From: Myxococcales bacterium
GTDB lineage: Bacteria; Myxococcota_A; UBA9042
DNA length: 57,012 bases
Direction of reading: 5' to 3'
Assembly (NCBI GenBank): GCA_009692425.1
Contig: SHZF01000024.1
Location: 1-57,012, forward strand
Shown: piece by piece, positions 37,369 through 46,187 of the stretch
Layout: each line of letters begins with the position of its first letter
Position numbering within the stretch: position 1 is the stretch's first letter
Notes under the pieces: model-generated
Told to the model about the DNA's origin: nothing
The model's input: the letters and a program-made list of their open reading frames with translations, nothing else
Database searches by the model: none
Translations under genes and position numbers: made by a program

Positions 37369-38067
37369 ATGGCCGCACCGCTCGCCCTCGCCTCCAGCTC
37401 CCCGCGCCGCAAGGAACTGCTCGAGCGCCTTGGTCTGACCGTGCGCGTGGTGCCGTCGAATATCGATGAGTCGCAACTGCCGGGCGAACTGCCCGAAGAC
37501 TACGCCAAGCGTGTCGCGCGCCAGAAGGTGCTCGCTGCGGTCAAGCGGCTGCAGGCGACGCTGTATACGACTGAACAGGAGGCGCGCCGCCATTTTGCGC
37601 AGGGCTCGTTCGGCCTCGGCGCCGGCACCGTCGGCCGCGGCGACGAACCGGTGCGCTGGGTGGTGGGCGCCGACACGGTGGTGGTCGTCGACGACGTGAT
37701 CTTTGGCAAGCCGGCCGACCCGCAGGAGGCGCGCGAGATGCTGGTGCGCCTGTCGGGCCGCGAGCACCTCGTGATCTCAGGCTTCTGCCTCTTCGACCTG
37801 CGCCGCAACCGCGAAGGGCTGCAGGCGGTGACGACCGTGGTCAAGTTCAAGGAGCTGACCCGCACCGAGATCGACCAGTACGTCTCCGTCGGCGAGAGTC
37901 TCGACAAGGCCGGCGCCTATGCGGTGCAGGGCGTCGGCTCCTACCTGGTGGAGTATGTGCGCGGATCGTACACCAACGTCGTCGGGTTGCCGCTGTGTCA
38001 GGTTATCGAGATGATGGAAGAAATGGGCGCGCGCGAAGTCCTGCCGTGGGGAGTCCGCGAGCCGTGA
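37369..38067 (+). CDS. maf: Maf-family nucleoside-triphosphate pyrophosphatase
   Basis: The 232-aa protein has SSSPRRKELL (9-18), ADTVV (101-105), FGKPADPQEA and LSGREH, and near the end DKAGAYAVQGVGS and GSYTNVVGLPL. All are Maf hallmarks. Maf hydrolyses non-canonical or modified nucleoside triphosphates. A stretch of about 35 residues (61-95) with LYTTEQEARRHF and a Gly-rich loop is inserted before the ADTVV strand, so it is longer than the usual 190-200 aa. ATG 37369 has AAGGA about 9 nt upstream. It overlaps yggS as GTGA. Confidence 0.92.
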   Translation: MAAPLALASSSPRRKELLERLGLTVRVVPSNIDESQLPGELPEDYAKRVARQKVLAAVKRLQATLYTTEQEARRHFAQGSFGLGAGTVGRGDEPVRWVVGADTVVVVDDVIFGKPADPQEAREMLVRLSGREHLVISGFCLFDLRRNREGLQAVTTVVKFKELTRTEIDQYVSVGESLDKAGAYAVQGVGSYLVEYVRGSYTNVVGLPLCQVIEMMEEMGAREVLPWGVREP

Positions 38068-38813
38068 CGCAGCCCGGCCCGCGAGGTCCCGCATCCGAGC
38101 ACGCCGCGGCCCTGCCGGATCGGCTTGCCGACGTGCAGGCCCGCATCGCCGCAGCGGCCACCGACCACGGGCGCGCGCCGGCAGACGTGAGGCTGATCGC
38201 CGTATCCAAGGGCCAACCTGTCGCGGCGATCGAGGCGGCGTGGACGGCTGGCCAACGCGACTTCGGCGAGAACTACGTGCAGGAGTGGCAGGCCAAGGCC
38301 GCCGCGCTCGCCCACCTGCCCGACCTGCGCTGGCACTTTCTCGGCCACCTGCAGCGCAACAAGGGCAAGCTTGTGCTCGGCCGCGTCGCCGTACTGCACT
38401 CCGTCGACGACATGGTCGGCATCGATGCGCTGGCTCGCGCCGCCCACGAGGCCCACGTCGCGCAAGATGTGTGCCTGCAGATCAACCTGGCCGAAGAGAC
38501 CTCGAAGCGCGGCTGTACCGCCGACGATGCCGAGTTGTTCTGCGATGTCTTGCTGCGCAGCCCCGGCCTGCGCCTGCGCGGGCTGATGACACTGCCGCCG
38601 CCGCGGGACGCCGCGGAGTTCGCGCGCCCCTGGTTTGCCCGGCTGCGGACCCTGCGCGATCGCCTGGCGCGGACGCTGGCCGGTCGCCCTGGCGTGCCGC
38701 CACCGCACGACTGGTGGCTTTCGATGGGCATGAGCGGCGATTTCGAGGTCGCGATCGCCGAAGGCGCGACGCATGTGCGCGTGGGGACCGCGATCTTTGG
38801 TCCGCGCGCCTGA
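38064..38813 (+). CDS. yggS: YggS-family PLP-binding protein
   Basis: The 249-aa protein has IAVSKGQP (PLP-binding Lys49), DFGENYVQEW, WHFLGHLQRNKG, RGLMTLPPP, LSMGMSGDFEVAI and GATHVRVGTAIFG. This is the full YggS/PROSC signature. The family controls pyridoxal-phosphate homeostasis; it is a single TIM-barrel without known catalysis. GTG 38064 overlaps the maf stop and has GGGGAG about 10 nt before it. Confidence 0.95.
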   Translation: MTQPGPRGPASEHAAALPDRLADVQARIAAAATDHGRAPADVRLIAVSKGQPVAAIEAAWTAGQRDFGENYVQEWQAKAAALAHLPDLRWHFLGHLQRNKGKLVLGRVAVLHSVDDMVGIDALARAAHEAHVAQDVCLQINLAEETSKRGCTADDAELFCDVLLRSPGLRLRGLMTLPPPRDAAEFARPWFARLRTLRDRLARTLAGRPGVPPPHDWWLSMGMSGDFEVAIAEGATHVRVGTAIFGPRA

Positions 38814-38937
38814 TCGCGGCCAACCGTGTCGCACAATCGTTGCAAGCAAGGCCAACCTCCGGCCTTGACGCGGTCGGAGCCGGGTGGTTCGCTCCGGGCC
38901 CGTTCGCGAACTGGGTGCGCCGGAGGAGCCGATCGAG

Positions 38938-39756
38938 ATGGGCGAAACCTGTTACCACCACGTTGACGTCACCGGCGGCGAGATGGGTCACGGCTACGGT
39001 GCCCACGTGCACCTGCTCCATGATCCGCTGGCGCTGACGTGGCTCGCACGCCTGTGCCACCCCGCCTGCGTGCAGCCTGAGGTCAACCGCATCATCGGCC
39101 AGTTGTACCGGGGTCTGGTGCGCGAAGTCATCAATCGCGAGTTCCCACGCCGCATCGTGCGCAGCGAGACGCGAATGCGCGAGCACACCGAGCACGGCCA
39201 CTACGAGGGGCTCATCGTCGACCCAGCGACAGAGGTGACGACCGTCGACATCGCGCGCGCCGGCATCCTGCCGTCGATGGTGTGCTTCGAGTCGCTGTGC
39301 GAAATCCTCGACCCGACCCGTGTCCGGCAAGACCACCTGATGATGAACCGGCTCGTCGACGAGCGCGCCCAGGTCACCGGCGCCGGCATGCTGGGCAGCA
39401 AGATCGCGGGGCCGGTGGCGGGGCGCTTCCTGCTGTTTCCCGATCCGATGGGCGCCACGGGCGGCTCACTGACCGAGGCCATCCGGTTTTACCTGCGCGA
39501 GCTCGACGGCGCCCCGCGGCACGTGTACGCGTTGAACTTGATGGTGACGCCGGAGTTTGTGCGCCGGCTGACGAATGAATTCCCCGGCCTCGTCAGCATC
39601 TACGCCTATCGGCTCGACCGCGGCCTGAGTGACCCCGACGTCTTGCAGAAGATGCCGGGCGCGGATTGGCTGCGCGAGCGCGGCCTGACCGACCACCAGT
39701 ACATCGTGCCGGGTGCGGGCGGCATGGGCGAGATCATGAACAACGCGCTGTCGTGA
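38938..39756 (+). CDS. Uracil phosphoribosyltransferase-like protein
   Basis: The 272-aa protein has TTVDIARAGILPSM (101-114), the PRPP loop DPMGATGGS (169-177, UPRT consensus DPMLATGGS) and IYAYRLDRGL. The C-terminal VPGAGGMGEIMNN (257-269) replaces the UPRT uracil-binding PGLGDAGDR pattern. It is about 60 residues longer than classical UPRT, mainly N-terminally (HHVDVTGGEMGHGYGAHVHLL). Therefore it belongs to the UPRT fold, but its base specificity is doubtful. ATG 38938 has GGAGGAG 9 nt upstream. It precedes hpt by 39 nt and may form a nucleobase salvage operon. Confidence 0.85.
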   Translation: MGETCYHHVDVTGGEMGHGYGAHVHLLHDPLALTWLARLCHPACVQPEVNRIIGQLYRGLVREVINREFPRRIVRSETRMREHTEHGHYEGLIVDPATEVTTVDIARAGILPSMVCFESLCEILDPTRVRQDHLMMNRLVDERAQVTGAGMLGSKIAGPVAGRFLLFPDPMGATGGSLTEAIRFYLRELDGAPRHVYALNLMVTPEFVRRLTNEFPGLVSIYAYRLDRGLSDPDVLQKMPGADWLRERGLTDHQYIVPGAGGMGEIMNNALS

Positions 39757-39795
39757 CGGCGCCAGCGTGACGGCACAGCGACGGGAGGCAGGGTC

Positions 39796-40359
39796 ATGAC
39801 GGCAACGGCAGGCGGCACGGCGACCGTGGAGCGCGTGGAGTCCTACCTCGACGCGGGCCGCATTGCCGCGAGGGTGGCAGAATTGGGCGCGGAGATCAGC
39901 GCGCGCGGCTGCAGCGATCAGCCGTTGGTCGTCGTGTGCGTGCTCAAAGGGTCGGTGATCTTTTTTGCCGACCTCGTGCGCCACATCCGCCAGCCGACCA
40001 ATCTCGTCTTCCTCGGCGTCTCGAGCTACGCTGGGGCCTTGGAGACGTCGGGCGCCGTGCGGCTGACCCACGACCTCACCATCGACATCGCTGGGCGCGA
40101 CGTGATCGTGGTCGAGGACATCGTCGACACCGGCTTGACCATGGGCTACCTCGTCGGTCTGCTCGCCCAGCGCGGACCCCACTCCCTGCGCGTGTGCACG
40201 CTGCTGCACAAGCCCGCCCGCAAGCGCGTCGATGTGTCGCTCGATCAGGTCGGCTTCACCATCGACGACGTGTTTGTGGTGGGCTACGGCCTCGACTTCG
40301 ACGAGCGCTACCGCAACCTGCCGTACATCGGTGTCATGCACTTCGACACCGCGGGCTGA
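39796..40359 (+). CDS. hpt: Hypoxanthine phosphoribosyltransferase
   Basis: The 187-aa protein has the PRPP-binding motif VIVVEDIVDTGLT (103-115), VVCVLKGSVIFFADL and YGLDFDERYRNLPYIG, all typical of Hpt. It converts hypoxanthine or guanine with PRPP to IMP or GMP in purine salvage. The length is normal for bacterial Hpt (about 180). GGGAGG precedes ATG 39796. It lies 39 nt after the UPRT-like gene and 5 nt before the MBL-fold gene, so a shared transcript is likely. Confidence 0.95.
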   Translation: MTATAGGTATVERVESYLDAGRIAARVAELGAEISARGCSDQPLVVVCVLKGSVIFFADLVRHIRQPTNLVFLGVSSYAGALETSGAVRLTHDLTIDIAGRDVIVVEDIVDTGLTMGYLVGLLAQRGPHSLRVCTLLHKPARKRVDVSLDQVGFTIDDVFVVGYGLDFDERYRNLPYIGVMHFDTAG

Positions 40360-40364
40360 GCGTC

Positions 40365-41009
40365 ATGTCCCCTGCGAACCTGCGCTGGCTCGGCCACGCG
40401 GCCCTCGACGTGCGCTGGGGCGGCGTGCGGCTGTGCATCGACCCGCACCGGCCGGGGGCGCTGGGAGGCCGGTTCCAACTGCCCGAAATCCAAGGACCGT
40501 TTGACGCGCTGGTCTCTACCCACTTTCACGAGGACCATGCAGGCTGGACGCCGGCGCTCGGCACCACGCTCCGGCTTGATCCGCCGTGTCGCATCGGTGG
40601 CCTGGAACTGACGGCGCGGCCCGCGCTGCACGACGCCGAGGGCGGCCTGCGCATGGGCCTCGTCCGCATGATTGCCGTGAGCGACGGCAACACCCGGCTG
40701 GTGCACGCCGGCGACCTGGGCCACTTCGATGGCGCCGACGTCGCGTGGCTGGCGGGCTGCGACGTCCTCGTCGTGCCGGTAGGCGGCACCTACACGCTCG
40801 ATGCCGAGGGCGCCGCGGCACTGTGCCGCGCCGTGCAGCCCCAGGTCGTCGTCCCCGTGCACTACCGCGACGCGCGCATCGACCTGCCGCTCGCCGCCGT
40901 CGAGCCGTTCCTTGGTGCGCTGGGCTGGCCGGTGGTGGGTCCGCAGGTCGCGCTCGACATGGCGAATCTGCCGTCCTCGCCGTCGATTGTACGCCTCGCC
41001 GGGCCGTGA
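40365..41009 (+). CDS. MBL-fold metal-dependent hydrolase
   Basis: The 214-aa protein has metallo-beta-lactamase motifs: the metal-binding STHFHEDHAG (HxHxDH, 53-58), LVHAGDLGHF and VVPVHYRD. The N-terminal LRWLGHAAL is typical of UPF0173/UlaG-like cytoplasmic hydrolases. It starts 5 nt after hpt (ATG 40365) without a strong SD, so it is probably cotranscribed with the nucleobase salvage genes. The substrate is not evident; RNase or lactonase activities occur in the superfamily. Confidence 0.88.
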   Translation: MSPANLRWLGHAALDVRWGGVRLCIDPHRPGALGGRFQLPEIQGPFDALVSTHFHEDHAGWTPALGTTLRLDPPCRIGGLELTARPALHDAEGGLRMGLVRMIAVSDGNTRLVHAGDLGHFDGADVAWLAGCDVLVVPVGGTYTLDAEGAAALCRAVQPQVVVPVHYRDARIDLPLAAVEPFLGALGWPVVGPQVALDMANLPSSPSIVRLAGP

Positions 41010-41165
41010 AACGGGGTGCAGCAGCGCTTGCTTGCGCGCAAGTCGGCCGCTAAACTGCTGCGTTCGATTGCGGGGGGTGGGTCGGTCGACCACTGCCGCA
41101 TGGGTTCCGCGCTCGATTTCGGCCCCTTCTCGCTGCTGCCAACGCGGGCGCGACCGAGGCATTGC

Positions 41166-43388
41166 ATGTTCCGCGCTCCCCGGTTCGCTGGTGCCTTGTT
41201 CATCTGCGGAGTCCTCGCACTCGGGTGCTCCGTCGAACCGCCCGCCGCGCAGGTGCCGGGCGCCGGTGGCGGCACGGAGAAGGCTGACGCAAGCGTGGGT
41301 GGCGACGCGAGCGGCGATGGCGCCGGTGGTACGGGCGATGCGGCGGGCGCCGGCGTCGATACGATCTCCGTCGATGTCTTGGGCGACGTCGACGTCGCGG
41401 AGAGCGGCGACGCCACGGCTACGACCGGCGACGGAGGTGCGGGGGACACGACCGCCGCAGACGACCTGATGGGTGACGCGGTCGCTGACACCGGCCTCCA
41501 CGACACCGCGCCCGATGGCGTGGCCACCGACGCCGCCAAGGACACGACCGTCACGGACACCGCCAAGGACACCGTGATCGACAGCGCCGCCGGGTGGAAG
41601 TGCTTGTCCGATACCGACTGCAAGGGTGTCGCGATGGGCGCCTGCTGGACGCCGAAATGCAACGCCAACAGCGGCAGTTGCGAACTGGCCAAGGCCGCGG
41701 ACGACGCGGTGTGCACGGTCAAAGGGTTGTGCGGCGGCCCAGGCACGTGTGCGGCGGGTGCGTGCAAGGTCACGACCGCTAGTTGCGCGCCGGCGGCGTG
41801 CGAGCCTGCCCCGATCAAGTGCGGGGACACCGTAAAGATCGACCTCGCCACGCTCGGCGCGTCCAAGTTCAAGGTGTGGCTCTGCTCCGGCATCGACTGG
41901 GAGGGCGGCGAAAAGGGCTACCTGCTGCCGCTGGACGCCACAGGGACGGTCAAGGTCGAACTCGCGCAGGACGGCACGCCGTCGGCCATGGTTGTCAGCA
42001 TCCCCGGACCCAGCGTCGGCCCCGGACCTACAGCGGGCCAGTGCAACCCGACGCAATGCGATGCCGTCGGCAAGAAACTCGTGTTCGGTGTAAGCGGCAG
42101 CCCCGGGCGCGCGGTGTACGTCGAGACGCTGAAGGGCGCGGTCGGCTCCGTGACCCTGTCCGTCAGTTGCACGGTCACCGACGTGTGCGGCGACAAGGTC
42201 TGCGCGCCGAACGAGAAATGCTCGACCTGCATGAAAGACTGCGGCGCGTGCAGCGTGTGCGGCGACGGCAAGTGCGACCTCGCGTCGGGCGAAAACTGCA
42301 CCGACTGCGACAAGGACTGCGGCGCGTGTCCGACGGAGTGCAAGCAGAAGAAGCCCGCGGACCCCGATGCCAAGGGCTGCACCGGCTGCGCGTGCGAAAA
42401 GTGCGTGTGTGCCCAAGATGGCTATTGTTGCAACACCGCGTGGGACTCGCTGTGCGTCGGCGCCTGCGAGACGAAGTGCGGCGGGCCCAAGTGTGGCGCG
42501 GGCGGCTTCTGCGGCGACGACGACTGTGAGCCGGGTGTGGAAGACGCCACGACATGCCCGAACGACTGTGCGACCGGCAAGTGTGGCGACGGCAAGTGCA
42601 CCGCGCCCGAGAGCTGCGACAAATGCACCGTCGACTGCGGGTTCTGCACGAGCGGACCCACGGCGCCGACGTGCGGCAATGGCAAATGCGACGGCAAGGA
42701 GCACTGCGGGTCGTGTCCGCAGGATTGTGGCGCGTGCGGCGATGTGGCCTGCGTGTGCGCGGCCGACCCCTACTGCTGCAAGACGGCCTACGACTCCACG
42801 TGCCAGAACGCCTGCGCCAACTGCGCCGGGGGCGCTTGCCCCAAGCCGACGTGCGGCGACGGCTCCTGCGACGCGAACGAGAAATGCTCCAGTTGCGCGG
42901 CGGACTGCGGTCCGTGCCCGCCGACGTGTGGCGACTTCACGTGCACCGCGCCGGTCGAGAACCTGACGACGTGCGCGAAGGACTGCGCGAAGTGCGGCGA
43001 CAGCGTGTGTTCGGCGGGCATCGAGACGTGCAAGACGTGCCTGAAGGACTGCGGTGAGTGCCCGCCCGAGTGCGGCGATGCGAAGTGCAATGGCACCGAA
43101 ACCCTGGAGACCTGCCCGAAGGATTGCGCGAAGTGCGGTGACGCCAAGTGCTCGGCACCAAACGAGAACTGCAAGACCTGCGACCAGGATTGCGGGGCGT
43201 GCGTGTGTGGCGACGGCCAGTGCGACGACCCCAAGGAGACCTTCCAGACCTGCCCGGCCGACTGCGCCGGCTGCCAGAGCAAGTGCGGCAAGTCGAGCAA
43301 AAACGCCAACGGTAGCGTCTGCTGGTGCGACGGCCTCTGCGAAGCACAGGGCGACTGCTGCGACGACAAGAAGCAGTTCTGTCCGTAG
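41166..43388 (+). CDS. Cys-rich lipoprotein with CGDGKC modules and somatomedin-B-like C-terminus
   Basis: The 740-aa lipoprotein has the classical lipobox LALGC (Cys21) after MFRAPRFAGALFICGV. A Gly/Asp/Ala/Thr-rich linker (about 22-135) follows, then a first Cys-rich segment. Next is a beta-sandwich-like domain (GDTVKIDLATLG ... VTLSVSC, about 215-340). Eleven CGD-x-x-C ... C-x-x-DC modules follow, with two CxCAxDxYCC segments between. The last 40 residues (about 701-740, C-x3-C ... CWCDGLC ... DCCDD) match the somatomedin-B cysteine pattern. It is probably an outer-surface adhesion or matrix protein. ATG 41166 has GAGG 6 nt upstream. polA follows. Confidence 0.88.
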   Translation: MFRAPRFAGALFICGVLALGCSVEPPAAQVPGAGGGTEKADASVGGDASGDGAGGTGDAAGAGVDTISVDVLGDVDVAESGDATATTGDGGAGDTTAADDLMGDAVADTGLHDTAPDGVATDAAKDTTVTDTAKDTVIDSAAGWKCLSDTDCKGVAMGACWTPKCNANSGSCELAKAADDAVCTVKGLCGGPGTCAAGACKVTTASCAPAACEPAPIKCGDTVKIDLATLGASKFKVWLCSGIDWEGGEKGYLLPLDATGTVKVELAQDGTPSAMVVSIPGPSVGPGPTAGQCNPTQCDAVGKKLVFGVSGSPGRAVYVETLKGAVGSVTLSVSCTVTDVCGDKVCAPNEKCSTCMKDCGACSVCGDGKCDLASGENCTDCDKDCGACPTECKQKKPADPDAKGCTGCACEKCVCAQDGYCCNTAWDSLCVGACETKCGGPKCGAGGFCGDDDCEPGVEDATTCPNDCATGKCGDGKCTAPESCDKCTVDCGFCTSGPTAPTCGNGKCDGKEHCGSCPQDCGACGDVACVCAADPYCCKTAYDSTCQNACANCAGGACPKPTCGDGSCDANEKCSSCAADCGPCPPTCGDFTCTAPVENLTTCAKDCAKCGDSVCSAGIETCKTCLKDCGECPPECGDAKCNGTETLETCPKDCAKCGDAKCSAPNENCKTCDQDCGACVCGDGQCDDPKETFQTCPADCAGCQSKCGKSSKNANGSVCWCDGLCEAQGDCCDDKKQFCP
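42185..43265. repeat. Eleven CGDGKC-type cysteine modules
   Basis: Within the lipoprotein gene, CGD/CGN-x-x-C modules recur about every 60-90 bp, most with C-x-x-C-x-x-DCG-x-C at the end. Two additional C-VCA-x-D-x-YCC segments interrupt the series. Protein-level repetition is clear; nucleotide identity between units is moderate. Confidence 0.8.
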
Positions 43389-43409
43389 GGCAGCAAGCGG
43401 GGGACTGCG

Positions 43410-46178
43410 GTGGCCGACAAGCGTCCCCTGCTCGCGCTCATCGACGGCTCGCACGCCGTGTTTCGCGCCTACTTCGCGGTGCGCGGGCTGACGGCACCCG
43501 ACGGACGGCCCACCGGTGCGCTGTTCGGCTTCGTGTCGATGTTGATGAAAATCCAGCGCGAACGGGCGCCGACGCGACTCGCCGTGTGCTTCGACACCGC
43601 GGCCCCGACGTTTCGCCACCACCTGCTGCCGACGTACAAGGCGAACCGGCCCGCGATGCCCGAGGACCTGGCGGCGCAGTGGCCCATCGCGCTCGAACTC
43701 GTCAAGGAACTTGGGCTGCCGCTGCTCGTCCAGGACGGGCTCGAGGCCGACGACCTGATTGCGACGCTCGCCGTGCGCGCCCATGCCGCCGGTTGGGACG
43801 TTCTTGTCGTCTCCTCGGACAAGGACCTCATGCAACTCGTCGTCGATGCCCAGGACGGTGGCCCGCGCATCGCCCAACTCGATGACCAGAAGGAGACGAT
43901 CTTCGACGCGGCGGGCGTGACGGCGAAATGGGGCGTGCCGCCCGACCGTGTGGGCGATCTGCTCGCGATCATGGGCGATGCCTCGGACAATGTGCCCGGC
44001 GTCAAGGGCGTGGGTGAGAAGGGTGCGGTCAAGCTGCTGCAGCAATTCGGCTCGCTCGATGCGATCTACGCCCGCCTCGACGAGGTCGAGTCGCCGCGCA
44101 CCCGCGAGCTTCTGCAGCAGAGCGCCCAGGCTGCCCGCACGGCCCGCCAGGTCGTCGCGCTGGTGACCGACGCTGCGGTGCCGTGGACGCTCGATGATCT
44201 GGCGCCGCGCGAACCCGATCGGCCGGCGCTCGTCGAGCGTTTTGCCCAGCTCGGCTTCAAGCGGTTGTTGAAGGATCAACAGGACCACGGCGCCGCGCCG
44301 ACCGCCGCCGTGCACCACAGCGTGGTGACCGACGCCCTCGAGATGCAGGGCATCGCCGAGCAGATTCGCGCCAGCCGCTGCGTCGCGCTGTGCACCGTGA
44401 CGAACCGCGCGGACCCCGAGCGCGTGCTGCCGATGTGGGGCGACCTCGTCGGCGTCGGCCTGCAGTGGTCGCCGCTCCACACGGCGTACCTGCCCTTGCG
44501 GCCTGGCCCGACCACCGCGCCGCTGTGGGCGCCCGGCCCGTCGACGCCAGCGACACTGGACCTGTTCGCAGCCCCGCAGCCGCCCGCGCGTTCGCCGGTG
44601 CTGACGGCGCTGGCGGCGGTGCTCGAAGACGCGGGCATCGCAAAGGTGTCGCACCACGCGAAGTATGACGACCTCGTGCTGCGGCGCCACGGCGTGCGGG
44701 TGCGCGGCTGGGCGGGCGATCCGATGCTGGCCAGCTACCTGTGCGAGCCGGAGAAATTCACGCATTCGCTGCGCAACATCGCGTTCCACACGCTCGGGGT
44801 GCAACTCGCCGACGACGCGGATGTCCTGGGCCGGGGCAAGGCACAGGTGCAGTGGGGTGCGCTCGACCTGCACAAGGCCGCCGACCACGTGGCCGAACGC
44901 GCCGCGCTGGCGGGCAAGTGCGAGCGGGCGCTGCGCAGCGTGCTCGACGCCGCCGGCACGCGCGCGCTGTACGACGACCTCGAAGTGCCGCTCGCAACCG
45001 TGCTGGCCGACTGCGAATGGGCCGGCATCGCGATCGACGTCGGCCAACTCGCCGAGCAGAGCCTTTGGCTGGAGCAAGAGGCCGCGGTCGAGGAGCGCGC
45101 CATCCACCAACTCGCCGGCCGCGCGTTCTCGATCGGCTCGCCGCAGCAGTTGGGCGTCGTGCTCTTCGAGGAGTTGAAGCTGCCGGCGAAGAAGCGCACG
45201 CAGACCGGCTGGTCCACCGACCAGAGCGTGCTTGAAGCGTTGCACGACGCCCACCCGATCTGTGCACGCGTGCTGCGCTGGCGCCAACTGAGCAAGCTGA
45301 AAGGTACGTACACCGACGCGCTGCCTGCGCTCGTGCACCCGCAGACCGGGCGGCTGCACACGTGCTTCCAGCAGGCGGTCGCCGCGACGGGGCGGCTGGC
45401 CTCGACGGACCCGAACCTGCAGAACATCCCGATCCGGACGCCGGAGGGTCGGCGCATTCGTTCGGCCTTCGTGGCGCCGCCAGGTCATGCTCTGATGAGC
45501 GCCGACTACAGCCAGATCGAACTGCGCGTGATGGCCCACTTGGCCGACGACCCCGGGCTCATCGGTGCATTCCGCAGCGGCCACGACATCCACCGCCAGA
45601 CCGCCGCGCAGATTTTCGGCGTGATGCCGGCGCTGGTGACGACCGAGCAGCGTGCCGCCGCCAAGACGATCAACTTCGGCGTGCTGTACGGCATGGGCCC
45701 CCAGCGGTTGGGGCGCGAGATCAATGTGTCGCTGAAGGAAGCCAAGGCGTTCATCGACCGGTATTTCGAGCGGTTTCCGGCCGTGAACGCCTGGATCGAG
45801 GGCACCCTCGAAACGGCGCGCCGTACGGGCGAAGTGCGCACGCTGTTTGGCCGCCGCCGGCCGGTGCCGGGGCTGGTGTCGAACGCGCCGGCCGAGCGGG
45901 CAGCGGCTGAGCGGGTGGCCGTCAATACGCCCGTGCAGGGGACGGCGGCCGACCTCATCAAGCGCGCGATGCTGGCCGTGCACCGCGACCTGGGCCGGGC
46001 GGGGCTGCGGGCGCGGTTGCTGCTGCAGGTCCACGACGAACTGGTGCTTGAAGTGCCGCACGCCGAGATTGACGACGTGACGGCCTTGGTGCGGGCGGCG
46101 ATGGCCGGGGTGGCAGACCTGAAGGTGCCGTTGCAGGTCGACGTGGGGACTGGGCCGAACTGGGCGGACGCGCACTGA
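43410..46178 (+). CDS. polA: DNA polymerase I, apparently without proofreading residues
   Basis: The 922-aa protein has an intact N-terminal 5'-nuclease (LIDGSHAVFRAYFA, VVSSDKDLMQLV, GDASDNVPGVKGVG). Its polymerase motifs are motif A DYSQIELR, motif B RAAAKTINFGVLYG and motif C QVHDE. It acts in repair and Okazaki maturation. The middle 3'-5' exonuclease domain is degenerate. By-eye alignment puts CTVT where E. coli has DTET (Asp355, Glu357) and HVAER where it has YAAED (Asp501); Asp424 may survive in KYDD. GTG 43410 is preferred, with GGGGGA upstream. It converges on the epimerase gene. Confidence 0.95.
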   Translation: MADKRPLLALIDGSHAVFRAYFAVRGLTAPDGRPTGALFGFVSMLMKIQRERAPTRLAVCFDTAAPTFRHHLLPTYKANRPAMPEDLAAQWPIALELVKELGLPLLVQDGLEADDLIATLAVRAHAAGWDVLVVSSDKDLMQLVVDAQDGGPRIAQLDDQKETIFDAAGVTAKWGVPPDRVGDLLAIMGDASDNVPGVKGVGEKGAVKLLQQFGSLDAIYARLDEVESPRTRELLQQSAQAARTARQVVALVTDAAVPWTLDDLAPREPDRPALVERFAQLGFKRLLKDQQDHGAAPTAAVHHSVVTDALEMQGIAEQIRASRCVALCTVTNRADPERVLPMWGDLVGVGLQWSPLHTAYLPLRPGPTTAPLWAPGPSTPATLDLFAAPQPPARSPVLTALAAVLEDAGIAKVSHHAKYDDLVLRRHGVRVRGWAGDPMLASYLCEPEKFTHSLRNIAFHTLGVQLADDADVLGRGKAQVQWGALDLHKAADHVAERAALAGKCERALRSVLDAAGTRALYDDLEVPLATVLADCEWAGIAIDVGQLAEQSLWLEQEAAVEERAIHQLAGRAFSIGSPQQLGVVLFEELKLPAKKRTQTGWSTDQSVLEALHDAHPICARVLRWRQLSKLKGTYTDALPALVHPQTGRLHTCFQQAVAATGRLASTDPNLQNIPIRTPEGRRIRSAFVAPPGHALMSADYSQIELRVMAHLADDPGLIGAFRSGHDIHRQTAAQIFGVMPALVTTEQRAAAKTINFGVLYGMGPQRLGREINVSLKEAKAFIDRYFERFPAVNAWIEGTLETARRTGEVRTLFGRRRPVPGLVSNAPAERAAAERVAVNTPVQGTAADLIKRAMLAVHRDLGRAGLRARLLLQVHDELVLEVPHAEIDDVTALVRAAMAGVADLKVPLQVDVGTGPNWADAH

Positions 46179-46187
46179 TCGCGCTGC

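Noticed and set aside
40308-46175. A 1955-codon open frame on the minus strand
   Set aside because: It is antisense to the MBL-fold gene, the CGDGKC lipoprotein and polA, all clearly coding on the plus strand. High GC at third positions leaves the opposite frame open.
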